The notes beneath the pieces were generated by a model. It did not search any database and was not told the origin of the DNA. It saw only the letters and a program-made list of their open reading frames with translations. Below, in pieces: positions 1 through 11,665 of a stretch of 64,000 nucleotides of DNA. How positions within the stretch are numbered: the first letter of the stretch is position 1; each line of letters begins with the position of its first letter. The position numbers and the translations under genes were made by a program. Source of the stretch: Carya illinoinensis (lineage: Eukaryota > Streptophyta > Magnoliopsida > Fagales > Juglandaceae); NCBI RefSeq assembly GCF_018687715.1, contig NC_056760.1:41887501-41951500 (forward strand), written 5' to 3'.

Positions 1-57
1 GAACCAACGGGGATGTACACAAAAAATAAATAAATAAATAAAAGGATTGAGAGGGAA

Positions 58-79
58 AGAGAGAGAGAGAGAGAGAGAG
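58..79. repeat. (GA)n microsatellite followed by short (GT)n
   Basis: An uninterrupted GA tract upstream of the trihelix gene, running into four GT dinucleotides. It lies in the presumed promoter of the gene starting at 406. Confidence 0.9.
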
Positions 80-297
80 TGTGTGTTTCCGCGTAGACAG
101 ATGACGACACTGCGAAGAGACTGTTACGAAGGAAAGAATGGAAGAAAAACTCTCTCTCTCTATCTTTTTTTTTTTTTTTTTTTTTTGAGAAATCGGAACG
201 AATATTAAAAAAACGCTTCGTTTGACACATATGCAACAAGAAAATCTTCTTCTTTTTCTTCCTTGACGATTCACACCTGCTATTCACACCAACCTGA

Positions 298-350
298 TAT
301 AAATCTCTCTCTCTAGCTTTCTCTTTCCGTCTTTCTCTCTCCTCTAATAC
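298..350 (+). promoter_or_regulatory. Candidate core promoter: TATA box and pyrimidine-rich leader
   Basis: TATAAA lies at 298-303, followed at once by a CT-rich stretch (304-350) typical of plant Y patches and 5' leaders. It is about 105 bases before the chosen ATG at 406. Assigned from sequence pattern only; the transcription start is not known. Confidence 0.45.
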
Positions 351-405
351 AGCTTTTGCAGCAAAATTGAATCTTGTACTTGCTTTCCTTGATTTTGTAG
401 GTGTT

Positions 406-1420
406 ATGGAGAGACATCATCTTCATCCTCGTCCTCATCAGCAGCAGCATCAGCATCATATCAGTGTTAACGTCGACGCGAGTGATAGATTTCCTCAATG
501 GAGTATTCACGAGACAAAGGAGTTTTTGATAATCCGAGCAGAGCTCGATCAAACTTTCATGGAAACGAAGAGGAATAAGGTTCTGTGGGAAGTTATTTCC
601 ACAAAGATGAAAGAAAAGGGTTACAATCGCAGCGCTGAGCAGTGCAAGTGCAAGTGGAAGAACCTCGTTACACGTTATAAGGTACTCTTATTTACTCAAC
701 TCAATACCTGATATATCAAGAAGCGTTAATCTTTAATGAAACTCTACTTATTGCTTTGAAGATTTCTGTTTTTCTCTTTCTTTCCCTTTCTGGATTAGGG
801 AAACTAGTAGCAGTTCAGTTTTATGGCTTTGGTAAATCGTTCTTGGTTTGTTTTTTCATTTTTAGGGGTGTGAGACAAAGGAAGCTGAACCGATGCGGCA
901 ACAATTCCCATTTTACAATGAAGTTCAAGCGATTATCGCTGGAAGGATGCAGAGAATGCTATGGGCTGAAGCGGAAGTAGGAGCAAGCGGGTCAAAGAAG
1001 AAAGCGGTCCATCTATCATCGGACGACGAGTTAGATAACGAGGACAGTGAGGGAGAGAAGGCCAGTAGCTCCAGGAAGAAGATAAAAAAGGGCAAGGGCA
1101 ATATTAATATTGGAAGTAGCAGCGGTGGGATTAGTGGAAATATCAAGGATTTGAGGGAGATATTGGATGACTTCATGAAGCAACAGATGCAAATGGAAGC
1201 GCAATGGAGAGAGGCATTCGATGCGAGGGAAAACGAAAGAAGGTTGAAGGAGATGGAGTGGAGACAGACAATGGAAGCATTAGAAAGCGAGAGGATAATG
1301 ATGGAGCAGAGGTGGAGAGAGAGAGAGGAGCAAAGGAGGATGCGAGAGGAGGCTAGGGCCGAGAGGAGGGACTCTCTTATCACAGCTCTGCTAAACAAGC
1401 TCAGGCGAGAGGATATGTAG
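406..1420 (+). CDS. Trihelix transcription factor, GT-3b/GT-3a-like (exons 406-681 and 866-1420)
   Basis: Predicted 276-aa nuclear DNA-binding protein of the trihelix (GT factor) family, GT-1 clade, closest in my recognition to Arabidopsis GT-3b; such factors bind GT elements in promoters. Exon 1 (92 codons) starts at ATG 406; an open frame back to 367 has no ATG. It has a His/Gln-rich N-terminus, then the trihelix domain at about residues 28-92 with the conserved tryptophans W32, W61 and W84 and the motif QCKCKWKNLVTRYK. The intron 682-865 is GT-AG and phase 0. Exon 2 continues with GCETKEAEP, the central helix (RMQRMLWAEAE), an acidic patch (SSDDELDNEDSEGE), a basic KKIKKGKG stretch and a long charged coiled coil (about 185-262) ending in SLITALLNKL. 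Length and domain order agree with the family, and no break is seen. The neighbours are intergenic. Confidence 0.9.
682..865 (+). other. Intron of the GT-3b-like gene
   Basis: Donor AAG|GTACTC at 681/682 and acceptor TTTTTAG at 865, phase 0. Removing it joins the trihelix domain to the conserved GCET segment in frame, as in the Arabidopsis homologue. Confidence 0.85.
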
Positions 1421-2035
1421 TACTCAGCTTTCTTCATTCGTTATTCTTTCTATCGATGGGAGTGCTGGTCGTGTCGAAGCAAGCTCTCTTGAGACTTGAG
1501 AGGTTTGTCTTTGGAACTGATCTCATGTTGGAGATATGTTGTGGTTCTTATAATGGCTTATCACATATTATGATCTCCTACCGTATTGCCCACTACTGAG
1601 GATTCTTTGGAATAGATATTTACCAGAAAGGATAACATTTTCATCTTTTTATTTTTTGTTTTGCTGATGATCTCGGAAGAATCGTGATCTAAATCATTCA
1701 GTTCTAATATTATATTTTTCTTTCAGAAAAGGGCAAAAGCTAGCTAGCTCACATACACCCTAAATTAATGGGATCATAAAATTAAAGCTTCGATTTCTTG
1801 TTAATTGAGTTCTGATCGGGATAAAAGAACACAATTTATACACATTTATATTTAGCTGAGTAAAAACCTCGAAACATTAGCTAGCTAACACACGTCCGAG
1901 GTAATAAGCAAGAAAATAGATTTCCACTATATGATGCACGGTCCTTCTTCAATGTTAGTCTTACGGCATACTTTTCACTTGGATGCAGTCTTGCAGATGA
2001 ACTTTCTAGCTATATATATACAAAGATCTCGCTCT
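1421..2035. other. Intergenic: 3' flank of the trihelix gene
   Basis: AT-rich sequence with no coding signal I can support. It should contain the 3' UTR and polyadenylation site of the upstream gene, but no single signal stands out. Confidence 0.5.
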
Positions 2036-2038
2036 TAT

Positions 2039-2129
2039 CACTATAAGAAAAATGGATTTTTACTACCAATTTATTACAATGAAAAGACTATTAATAAATT
2101 GGTCACAAAAGCCCATTTTTCTTGTAGTG
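2039..2129. mobile_element. 91-bp CACTA-type MITE
   Basis: Left end CACTATAAGAAAAATGG (2039-2055) is the inverse of the right end CCATTTTTCTTGTAGTG (2113-2129) with one mismatch. The element is flanked by the 3-bp duplication TAT (2036-2038 and 2130-2132), as expected for CACTA transposons. A second inner inverted repeat (2065-2076 against 2092-2103, 12 of 12) makes nearly the whole element a foldback. It is too short to code for anything. Confidence 0.8.
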
Positions 2130-2812
2130 TATTAGGTTTTTAGTGGTTCTGGTCCCCGATAACTACTGTTTTCTATTACTTTTTAGCCATCAAAACCTAG
2201 AAAGTAGCCGAATAGAAATTATGATCTTCGTAAGTTATGGCCAGAAGAATTATGAAAATATTGTCCTATATATATACCTTAATTTTTGTTTATTTTGTAG
2301 CTTCTGATGATCTCTAGCTTTCACGGGTCGAAATATGCATATTCCTTTCAGAGTCAGCAGTAGTTGTGTAGTACTATCAAAATTGGTTCTGTTTGTTAAC
2401 CGACACATGCATGACGGTTATTACAGTACTAAAACTAAAGATATTACCTAGTAAAAAAAAACATGTACTAGCTAGCTAGTTATGATCTGGCAGCTGAAAT
2501 TGCGTTGAAAGTGATCACAATGGAAGGAAGATCTTCCAATAACCAGAAAAGATTAACACAAAGAGTACTGAAAGTAAGTAATGTTTTATTTTGCCAGGGT
2601 CTGTCATGCATATATCCAGATCTTCGATACATACACACACATATATATACATATGAGTAGTTAATTTTAAGCTTCGCTAATTCGCCATGGGAGATCTGAA
2701 ATAGGAAGGGAAGGACGCTAAGAATTAGAACAGTTTCGTATATATGAAACATATAGATCGATCGAGTTCATGTCATGCAGCCTTATTTATGTGCGTGTGA
2801 GTGCGTGCGTGC

Positions 2813-2814
<2 letters not shown>

Positions 2815-2878
<64 letters not shown>
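2815..2878. repeat. (GA)32 microsatellite
   Basis: 64 bases of uninterrupted GA dinucleotides, preceded by a GTGCGTGCGT-type tract and followed by CGCGCACACACA. Confidence 0.95.
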
Positions 2879-2879
<1 letters not shown>

Positions 2880-3488
2880 GCGCACACACAGCTAGCAGAT
2901 CTATTTTGATAGGCTTCGCTGGAGACAATATTTCTAGTTTGTGAATCATTTTAATTAGCCAGCAGCTAAAATATTTTGGAATCATGTATTTGAATATCTA
3001 TGCGTACATATAGATATATATGTATGTATGATGATCTCGATGCTTATAATTAATTTATATACGAGATAAATTATTTTGAGCATACTTCATAAAAATAATT
3101 TCTTACTTGAAAAAGAAAAGAAAATTAGATCATATATACGCTCCTCCCGGCCAACTGTTTCTTTGCTAGCTATATATATACGTACTCGATCAAGTAATTG
3201 CATGGATGATTAATTAATAAGAAACTTATTACAGGGACTTAATATTCTTGAAAGTATTGATCTAGCTAGAAGTACGTAGGCATTACGATTTTTGTGTATT
3301 TACAATTAATAATATTTAGTTTCTTCGTATTTTCTTAATTTTTGTCATATCATTATCAGCTAGATTAGTATCTCAAAGCTGTCGATCGGTACTATCCATG
3401 AACTGGAATACAATCCTTTTCAATCTGCTAGCTTCTATTATTAATTTGCCAATCAATCATTTGGAGTTTAGCCCTCAAGTACTGTCAT

Positions 3489-3515
3489 TATATATATATA
3501 TATATATATATATAT
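3489..3515. repeat. (TA)n microsatellite
   Basis: About 27 bases of alternating T and A. Confidence 0.9.
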
Positions 3516-5010
3516 GCATGATGAGATACTATATACCTTGAGATATTTTCTAATTTCCTGCATATCATGATATATCTTTGTGCCATATACTAAAAAAAGA
3601 AATGAATTGCCAGGCGGGGCACCTGGTCATGGATGTAGGTGTTACAAATTGTGCTTCGTATGCCTAGATAAATTTTTTAAATCAAAGTCAAGAGTGCCAC
3701 TAATTAACGTCTTGCTGTAGTAGTAGTAGTACTAGGACTAATATTAATTAATGAAAATGTTATAATACTGTCCTTGATTATTATATAGTTGGGAAGCTAG
3801 ATGATCTAGCAAACAAATCTTCCATTAATTAATTTAAGGATTCATTAAATATTGCGCGCCGACCATGCATTTAGATTAAATTAATATTCATGTAGTTTTT
3901 AATTTATTCTAATTCTCTTGCATGCATTCAAGTACCAAGATCATGTGTGTTTCTTTCCCTTTGGTATGTACCCTTAAATGTTTTGTTTATTAACGAAGCA
4001 TGTGAAACGGGCCTATATTATATATATAATAAATATGTAGATCTCTTTGTATTTTCTTTCTTTCTTTTTTCCATGTTTTAATGAGAGAACATACTTTTTG
4101 TTCACATACTTTAATATTCTAATTAATCAACGACGACAATATTATGGACTTTGCATGGTTTCTCTCGTTTTCCCACCGCCATCATGCACCCCACCATGCA
4201 GTACCCCCGGCCCGGATCACAGCTTCCCGTCGACACTCCACTTTTTATATTTTCTTTTTCCACAAAGAAAAGCCGAATTGCCCCCCATCGATGATCTTTC
4301 TTTTTATCCTCCTTTTGTGATCTTTTTGGAGGTGCACGAGCACTGAGCACACGTACGCACGATATTCCATCTTCTCGGTGATTAGATTAGAACACTTTAT
4401 ACAATATTATTTAGTTACGAGAAATAGGTTTTACAAAAGTAAAATCTAATTGAGGTAGTTTGACGTTGCCGGTGGATTAAATTATAAAATTATTTTTATC
4501 ATAATATAGATTTGATGTATTACATAAAATTATATTAATTTATAAATTTATTTTTATAACGTCTCTTTATGTCTATAGTTTAAGTATTCGATGCTCTAAA
4601 TCTAACTACCAATAGCTAGCACTACCGCCTTTACCAATTACTTCTTAACTGAGCCAAGTTTAATCCCTTTTTTTTCGGGTCAAGTGAGTTGAGTTTAGTA
4701 TAGAAGTGAGGTCCAGCTACGCACACAGTACAAACGCGTCTTTGGCAAAAGTTCCTTGTACAAAATGTTCGCACCGACAGACCCTTTTTGGCTGGTGCTT
4801 GTTATAAATTCTCCGACATTTTTTGTTTTCCATAATTTTTTTGGTCATTCTGTTGAATCTGTTCTATATAATAATAATAATATCCCTGATCGATCTCCCA
4901 AAGCCATATATCATCCTCATGATCTGGATTAGCTAGCAATCCAGATATTTTTAATTATTCTTTTGGGTCCTTATATAGGTTTCATTATAAGAAGTTACTA
5001 CATATATAAA

Positions 5011-5465
5011 GGAATTTTACACACTAACGTGGTACAGTGTGTCACGTGTCTATTTGTTTTCCTTTCTTTTCTCCATTCTCTCTCTGCATTTCCCCTCCTC
5101 TCCATTTCCCTCTCTTTCTCTCCCCTTTCCCTCCTCGATCACTAGCTCAGATCCCGACCATCACTGACGACCAATGAACAACGGTAGTCGACCACGCATG
5201 CCGTTGGCTCAAATCCCGACCACCACACAAGCTGTTGACGAGTTGACCATGCACATGGTGAAATTTGCACCAACGTGCACGGCGAGCTACCGTGAGCTCC
5301 ACGCTGGCAGTGCCGCTTGGACCACCGGGATCTTCTACTCACCATGAGATGGTCCCCGACCACCAGGAGAGGGCATGGGGCAGGCACAGGAGGAGGGGGA
5401 GAAAGAAGGAGAAGTAAGGGGAGATGTGACACACTGGTAATATACTATATCAATGTGTGGAATCC
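5011..5465. mobile_element. Possible TIR element with GC-rich interior
   Basis: The ends look inverted: ACAGTGTGTCACGTGTC near 5033-5050 faces GATGTGACACACTGG near 5422-5436, and outside these GGAATTTTACACAC at 5011 faces GTGTGGAATCC ending at 5465. CT-rich (left) and GA-rich (right) arms extend the match. The interior (about 5140-5350) is clearly GC-richer than its surroundings. No convincing target duplication was found, so the class (Mutator-like is a guess) is open. Confidence 0.4.
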
Positions 5466-5562
5466 ATTTGTAGGATTAATTTGTATTTATAATATTTTCC
5501 TTATTTATAAGGGACCATGCAAAGCAAGCATGACAATTTAGCCAAGTATGAAAAACCTTGTC

Positions 5563-5853
5563 CGGTTTGGATAGTCAACACAGAAGAGATGTTTTCATCT
5601 CATTTGTACCATATACTAGTTTTCTCTATCTAAACACACTATATTGCATCTCTAAAATTTTAAAACAGCTCCTTAAATAAACAGTAATGAACAGTAAATA
5701 AATAGTAAAAATCTGACATTAACAGTAAAATTTGATATGAACAGTGTGTGAACAGTAAAAAAATTTTGACTATCCTTTTTAAATAGTAGGACAAACACAA
5801 TTTTCAAATTTTAAAAATAAAAAATTATCTCATCTCATCTTACTATCTAAATA
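5563..5853. mobile_element. Degenerate foldback/MITE remnant
   Basis: TTTGGATAGTCAA at the left faces TTACTATCTAAA at the right, with several ATCTCATCTCAT words inside and repeated AACAGTAAA units in the middle. The ends are imperfect and no target duplication is clear. Confidence 0.3.
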
Positions 5854-6322
5854 TATTTTTTTTTACAAATTATTTCATCTCATTTTAATTCAAAAATTTT
5901 ATTACTATTTAAAATATTTCAACTAATTTCATTTGAAATGTGTATACAAATAAAGCGTAAAAGAATTTTGTGTGTTTTTTATAATGGGGATCGAAAACTG
6001 TGGGAAACGTCAATTTGCGTGTCCAACAGATGGCGGGTGGCCGAAATTTTAAGTATATATTTCAAACTAAATGGTGAAGATTTAACACGGTAGTATAAAA
6101 GCCGAAATTTAACACGGTACACAATCGATGTTGCAATAATTCAGGAATTAATTGTGACTCAAAAATTAGGTCATGATTCCGGCCATTAATTTGAACATGA
6201 TATGGAAGATTTCAAATTAATCAGCATCGTTATACATGGCTATATATATAGATACCCTTGCACTTCATGAGTTTGTTCTAACAAGTAATAATTTCACAAG
6301 TATTAATATTAGATCACATACT

Positions 6323-6328
<6 letters not shown>

Positions 6329-6360
<32 letters not shown>
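6329..6360. repeat. (AT)n microsatellite
   Basis: About 32 bases of alternating AT, just upstream of a CACTA-type MITE. Confidence 0.9.
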
Positions 6361-6364
<4 letters not shown>

Positions 6365-6381
6365 TTTACAAATTCACGATA

Positions 6382-6517
6382 CACTACAAAAAATATTATT
6401 TATGACAGATTATATATGACGATAATGACTATTTACAATCAAAACAAACTTATCTTAATAGAAAATAGCCATTTTAGTAAGAAATAACTGACTACAATTG
6501 AGCAGTTTTTTATAGTG
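6382..6517. mobile_element. 136-bp CACTA-type MITE
   Basis: Left end CACTACAAAAAATA and right end TTTTTTATAGTG are inverse copies with one mismatch. The flanks are a 3-bp duplication ATA (6379-6381 and 6518-6520). It carries no coding sequence. Its length and interior differ from those of the 2039-2129 element, so this is a separate family or deletion derivative. Confidence 0.75.
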
Positions 6518-7436
6518 ATAAATATATATATACATATTAGTAATTTAGTATACATATACACATAATATATACATATAATGAAATTTGTATAAGATTTGGT
6601 AATTTTACTTGGTTAGAATGGAATTGACTCTCGGTTGTAAAGAATATATTGTGATTAATATCTAATCGGATTGTAATTATTAGTTCTTGAACTAATTATG
6701 TCTATTAATCAGAGTTTTTTTTAAAAAAAAAAAAAGATCTATTAATCAGAGTTGTGTTAATGTCTAATCGGAGTTGGGTAGTAATTAATTAATTCATAAC
6801 ATGATCAACATAACACTTTCTTCTCTTTGGTTAACCAAGTCATCATGGCAATAATTTTTGAGTTAATTATTCAAAGGAGAATAACTATTACATTAATTAT
6901 CAATACGTACTGGATAACAATTAATTCTTTGAAAAAACCGTACGTACATGAAATTGTATTACATGTGTACGTACTAGAATTCATAAATCATATTATATAT
7001 TAATTGGTTTTGAAATTTCGTGACATTAATTAAATTCATATTAATTATATATCGATGATCATATTATTCTAAACGTGATTATGATAAAATCTAAAATTGT
7101 TTTAAGGAGAAACGTCATAAAAATGTCTGGCTATGACGTTAAACTTACTACAAATTTTACTATAAAAATCCATATAAAATTTGCGTAATTCGTGAGACGT
7201 ACATCATCATCAATCTAATAAATGTTTTTCTTGAATATTTCTACTCTTGCTTTTGATCAATAGTACCTAGTTTAGACGTATGCTCAGTACTGTTTGTCTT
7301 GGTGGAGACAAATGTGAATGCAATTGGGTGGATCCTATTGAATTCATTACACATGATTTATCATCCGCTGACTTTTGAGAATTATTTGTGCTCGATGTCA
7401 GCTCTCTGGGCCATTGTCAGGTCTTTAAACTGCACG

Positions 7437-7491
<55 letters not shown>

Positions 7492-10223
7492 TTCTTTTAA
7501 ATTTGAGTTAAAAATTGTGTCTTGGTCGGATGGGGACTGGGAGTACTGGGCCCTTAATTTGTGAGAAGGAAAGAAAGATATAGCTGCCCAAAGCTTTTGA
7601 TTAGTACTGTGTGGCAGGAAACGTGGATTTGAAAATTCTGCCTTCCTACATAAATTTATTGGGTATTGGGTTGGGTCCTTCACGAGTCCAATAAGATCCA
7701 TATAATAATTATTACAATATGAAATTAAGGGCTCTCCATCCATGTGCATAGAAGAATTAGGATCTCCAATATCCCTGTAGATTCTCAAATATTGGCATGC
7801 ACAATATATAGTTTTATATATTAAGCTAGCTAGCTAATATCTAAGTTAAAAAAAGAAGATAATATATATATATATATATATTCAAGTGACAATATTCATT
7901 TCAATTTTATCACTGAAAATAATAAACATTGATTGCTCACATGTTTAATTTGATAATGTAAAAGATGAAGTTGTGGTACATACATGCTTGTGAATTAGCT
8001 TTTTACACACACACATATATATATATATATATAGTGACTTGAGCTATCAATGTTTTAGGCTGCATGGTTGCAAGTAACTTCAATTGTAATATTGTGCCTG
8101 TTTACCTATCAAAAACTTTATAGACAGTCGTGTTTGTGTACTATTTGCACACTTCACTAATGTGATTGATTGTGTAACTTATTTTTAATATAAATAACTA
8201 ATTTGACTAATCACATCAGTAAAGTATGTAATGAGTACGCGAAAATGACTGTATGTAGTAGAACTCTTTTACCTATATATACGAAATTGAGCATTAATAT
8301 ATAGCATGGCTAGCTCCATATATATATATATATATATAAGAATATGAAATAGCTTGAATACAGTTTGTATTGAAACTTATGAGCATCATGTGGTGATTAT
8401 ATCCACGAATTTCTCCATCTCTTTTTTATTTGATCTATATTGAAAGAGAACTTCTTTGTAGATGATATATATTTATATATATATATACACATAAGCTGCT
8501 TATTGCTTTCAAATAATTAATATTCCATTAAGTAAATGAGCAAGTATAAACGTTGAACAATAAAAAAATTTATACTGCTTATTTCTAACTTTCGTGTAAG
8601 TTGATGGCGTTATTTATGTCATTGACATCAATCAATTTGGTGGACCCTTTTCTTTTAATGCTTAGTCGGTTAAAATTCTCCGTTGTTAATCAGTTTCGAA
8701 AGCGCGCGGCTGGAAAAAGAAAGCCAACCCAAACTAGCAGGAATTGGATTAGCCCTCACGTCGCCATCTGTAACCCTACTTGCCTCTCAAAGCTATTGAT
8801 CCCATTCTCTTCATTATTATTTTTTTTTTTCAAGCTTTGAATAAACGTTCGTCTCCTGCTCTTGAATTCAATGTTTGGCTTTTCAAAATTCAGTCGTAAC
8901 CACGTGGATTCTTCTTCCTGATTCTGATGTTCTGGTCTTGCCCTTTTATGTTCAGATTGATCGAGTTTCAAATCAAAAATTAATTAACTACTGAAATTCT
9001 TCTTTTTGGTGTAGGTTAATTTGCAGCTTGAATTTGTCATGTCTTACTTTTCTCCTTATAACTGATCATGGTCTTGACCTTTGTTAGATATTTCCAAGAA
9101 AAGCTGAGATGTTGTCATCACAAGGGGTTTTTTCTTGGTCGTTCTACTTCTAGACCTCTTGTTTCGTTTCCCAGAAGATTGTGGTAAAACAAAAGAAACT
9201 AGCTAGTTGGGTGCGGTGGGTTGCAAATTAGAATTTAGAGAAAACTATATACTTAATTATTTATTCTCTTACCATCTTGATCCATTCCTACCAACCAAAC
9301 AAATCAAACTAAAGGAATTATTAGCGCCTTTTGTTTTACAAGGCGCGCATGCCAATATGCCATGACATGACAGTTCCTATACATCTTGAAAGCCATCTAG
9401 ATCGGTTCCGGAAGGTGGGTAGATTCTGCTTTTGGAGAAATTCAGCATATATACAAAATCATTACTTATTTAAAAAATTTTAACCGATAAAAAAAGTTAA
9501 TTCTTTAAATTATATCGTTGACATATATGTGTTAAAGGATTGCATTGATGCTATGTGTTGGGAAGGAATAGTACTTATTTGATCTGCCCATATCACAATG
9601 GAAATTTGGTTGAATCACGTGCATTGGATGATCTAACAATTTTCAAACATGATGTACTGAGATGGAAGGTTGTGATCGTGTTGATCAGGAAAATATCTTG
9701 GTACGGTAGGCCGGGAATAGTCGATAACAAGCTAATCAGAGAGGACTCGTGATACTTGTTGCCATGTTTAGAAGTTATATATCTCTGGCAGTTTTGAGCC
9801 AAACCTTTACGGCTAATTTACACCCATAGAGCTCAAATCCAGATCTTCAAGACACAGATTTCAATTAATGGTCGTAATGTGTCAAGAAACGAACAGGCAC
9901 ATTACAAAAACCGAATCACATCTTCCAATGTTCAGTAAATCCATGATCAGATCCTACACTAATTTTATACGAGAATACAAACTTCAGTTGTAATGAGATG
10001 GGGTCAAATTATGAATAATAACCAGATGAGCAAACGACAGTTTGAAAAAATGAGATGAGAGCCCAACACACGCAACATATCACAACTAGGAAAAATCAGA
10101 TAAATCTCTTAGGAAACTAACAAGTAGATCTATATGAGCATATATACCGCAACAAGATACCATTCCTGCAGCCAGAGCCTGAATATATTGAAATTGGCAT
10201 CAGCCTTTGGCTGTATGTGCTCA
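6518..10223. other. Intergenic AT-rich region
   Basis: No gene supported. It contains several TA tracts (about 7862-7882, 8014-8032, 8320-8338, 8476-8487) and the (CT)n tract listed separately. The short open frames here have no recognisable domains. Confidence 0.6.
7440..7490. repeat. (CT)20 microsatellite followed by (TA)6
   Basis: About 40 bases of CT dinucleotide run directly into a TA tract. Confidence 0.95.
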
Positions 10224-10330
10224 CACTGCAACATACTTGATTTTTAGTGACGGTTGGAAAATTATGACAGTCTCCAAACTGTCACTAAAAAGTATTTTTT
10301 GTGATAGTTTTTGGAAACCGTCATTAAAGA
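10224..10330. repeat. CACTA left terminal region with imperfect hairpin
   Basis: After the 10-bp TIR, TTTTTAGTGACGGTT is followed by AACTGTCACTAAAAA, an imperfect inverted pair (about 10240-10291). The same GTGACGGTT words recur at the right end (16550-16640), so the similarity of the two ends extends well past the 10-bp TIR. Confidence 0.7.
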
Positions 10331-10359
10331 CAAATAAGATTTTTTTTACATTTGAACGA

Positions 10360-10475
10360 AGATGAAAATTACGTTCGAATATTACATATACGTTCGAACA
10401 TTGAAGTTATTGACGTGCAAACATGAAATGGTTTGACGCCAAATTTCGAACGTTAGTAATTAACGTTCGAATGTT
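10360..10475. repeat. CACTA left subterminal repeat cluster
   Basis: Copies of ACGTTCGAA or its inverse TTCGAACGT occur at about 10371, 10390, 10445 and 10463. They match the motif repeated at the right end of the element and are candidate sites for a TNPA-like protein. Confidence 0.65.
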
Positions 10476-10859
10476 AGTTGTAACTTTAAATTAAATATGA
10501 CTTTAATTTAAAAATTATATGGTTTTTAAAGTGCATAATTTGTGAATAAGTCTAAAAAAATGTAATATATATTTATATATATACAATTTGTAAAATATAA
10601 TTATATATTTATATATAAATATATATTTATGTTTATATATATAAATATATTTATATATACATATATAGCAATATATTTATGTTTATATATATTTGAAGTG
10701 CAGTGATTTAGCATTATAGTTGGAAAATCTAATATTAAAGAAGATTGATAATTGAAATTAAAAAAAAATAGATATATTAAATAATATTGTTCCTTACATA
10801 TATTAAAAGTAAAATACAAAATATGATAGAATTTCGTAAACAACACTCAGATGAACGTG

Positions 10860-11655
10860 TTGTTCATGAAATTCGTACTCTGTATCTCCTTAGTCAAGGA
10901 TTCAATCTCGTCATTCAGGATATTTACGCGATAGGCAATCTCGAACGATAGACTTCTCTACAGCTATGATCTGTCGATCAATATGTGCAGGCAGCTGCGA
11001 GATCACCGCATCCACCCAAGTAGGCCATGCACCTCCCGCAGATGTATTCGTCGGCTGCTGACTACTAGTCCCCACACTGGGCCCGGGCTGCGTCCAAGGA
11101 ACTAGATCTATTACAAGGGGTGGCTAATGTCAAGGATGCCCCCTTGCCTGTCCAATACTACGTCGATACGTGGTCATGTCAAGGGGGCTCATCTGCTCTA
11201 TGATTTGCTCACCCAACTGGACTGGCATGCTTCGATCAAGTAATAGCTGACTGATAATGACACCGTATGGAAGGTTGTTTGTGGAGACGATACTCGCCTC
11301 ATAACGAATCCTCTCAAAGATGCGCAGTGGCAAATCAATGGGATCTCCACGTTCCACTCGGATCAAAAAATTTACCCGAGTCTGACTAAATGTGGTCATA
11401 TGTGCCACAGGATCTACGTTTGTTGCAACATGCGAAGAAAGGTAGCAGATGTATTTGGTTGAAGGCGTTCTTCCTCTCGATCAACATGCTCTCTCCCGGT
11501 GAGGATGTAGAAATCCTTATCTCGATCATCATCCTGAGCCTCATGGTCAATACCCTTAGCCTCTAACCAGTTTGCACCTCCAGCTGATGATGGCTCAACT
11601 GGGCCAGTAGAAGTGCCTTCACTTGTCTCGGGTGTACCGTGTGCAAATGTAGATG
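10860..11655 (-). pseudogene. Unrelated minus-strand coding fragment inside the CACTA element
   Basis: Two minus-strand open stretches (11770-11414 and 11408-11130) are out of frame with each other but look like one broken protein. The N-terminal part is Ser/Thr/Glu-rich; the middle (HMTTFSQTRVNFLIRVERGD, then DLPLRIFERIRYEASIV and NLPYGVIISQLL) resembles the 'putative plant transposon protein' domain found in many plant genomes. After a stop near 11126 a further helical tail can be read (SQLPAHIDRQIIAVEKSI). It runs opposite to the transposase and sits where the TNP2 N-terminus should be. The family assignment is tentative; it could be captured host or foreign element sequence. Confidence 0.4.
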
Positions 11656-11665
11656 TAGATGTGGA

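Larger units (their letters stand above)
2130..5010. other. Intergenic AT-rich region
   Basis: No gene supported. The short open frames are broken, low-complexity or made from microsatellite. It holds the (GA)n and (TA)n tracts listed separately and repeated TAGCTAGC and ATGATC-like words common in plant intergenic DNA. Confidence 0.6.

Noticed and set aside
367..405. N-terminal extension of the trihelix gene
   Set aside because: The frame is open back to 367 but has no ATG, and the family proteins start close to the His-rich segment at 406.
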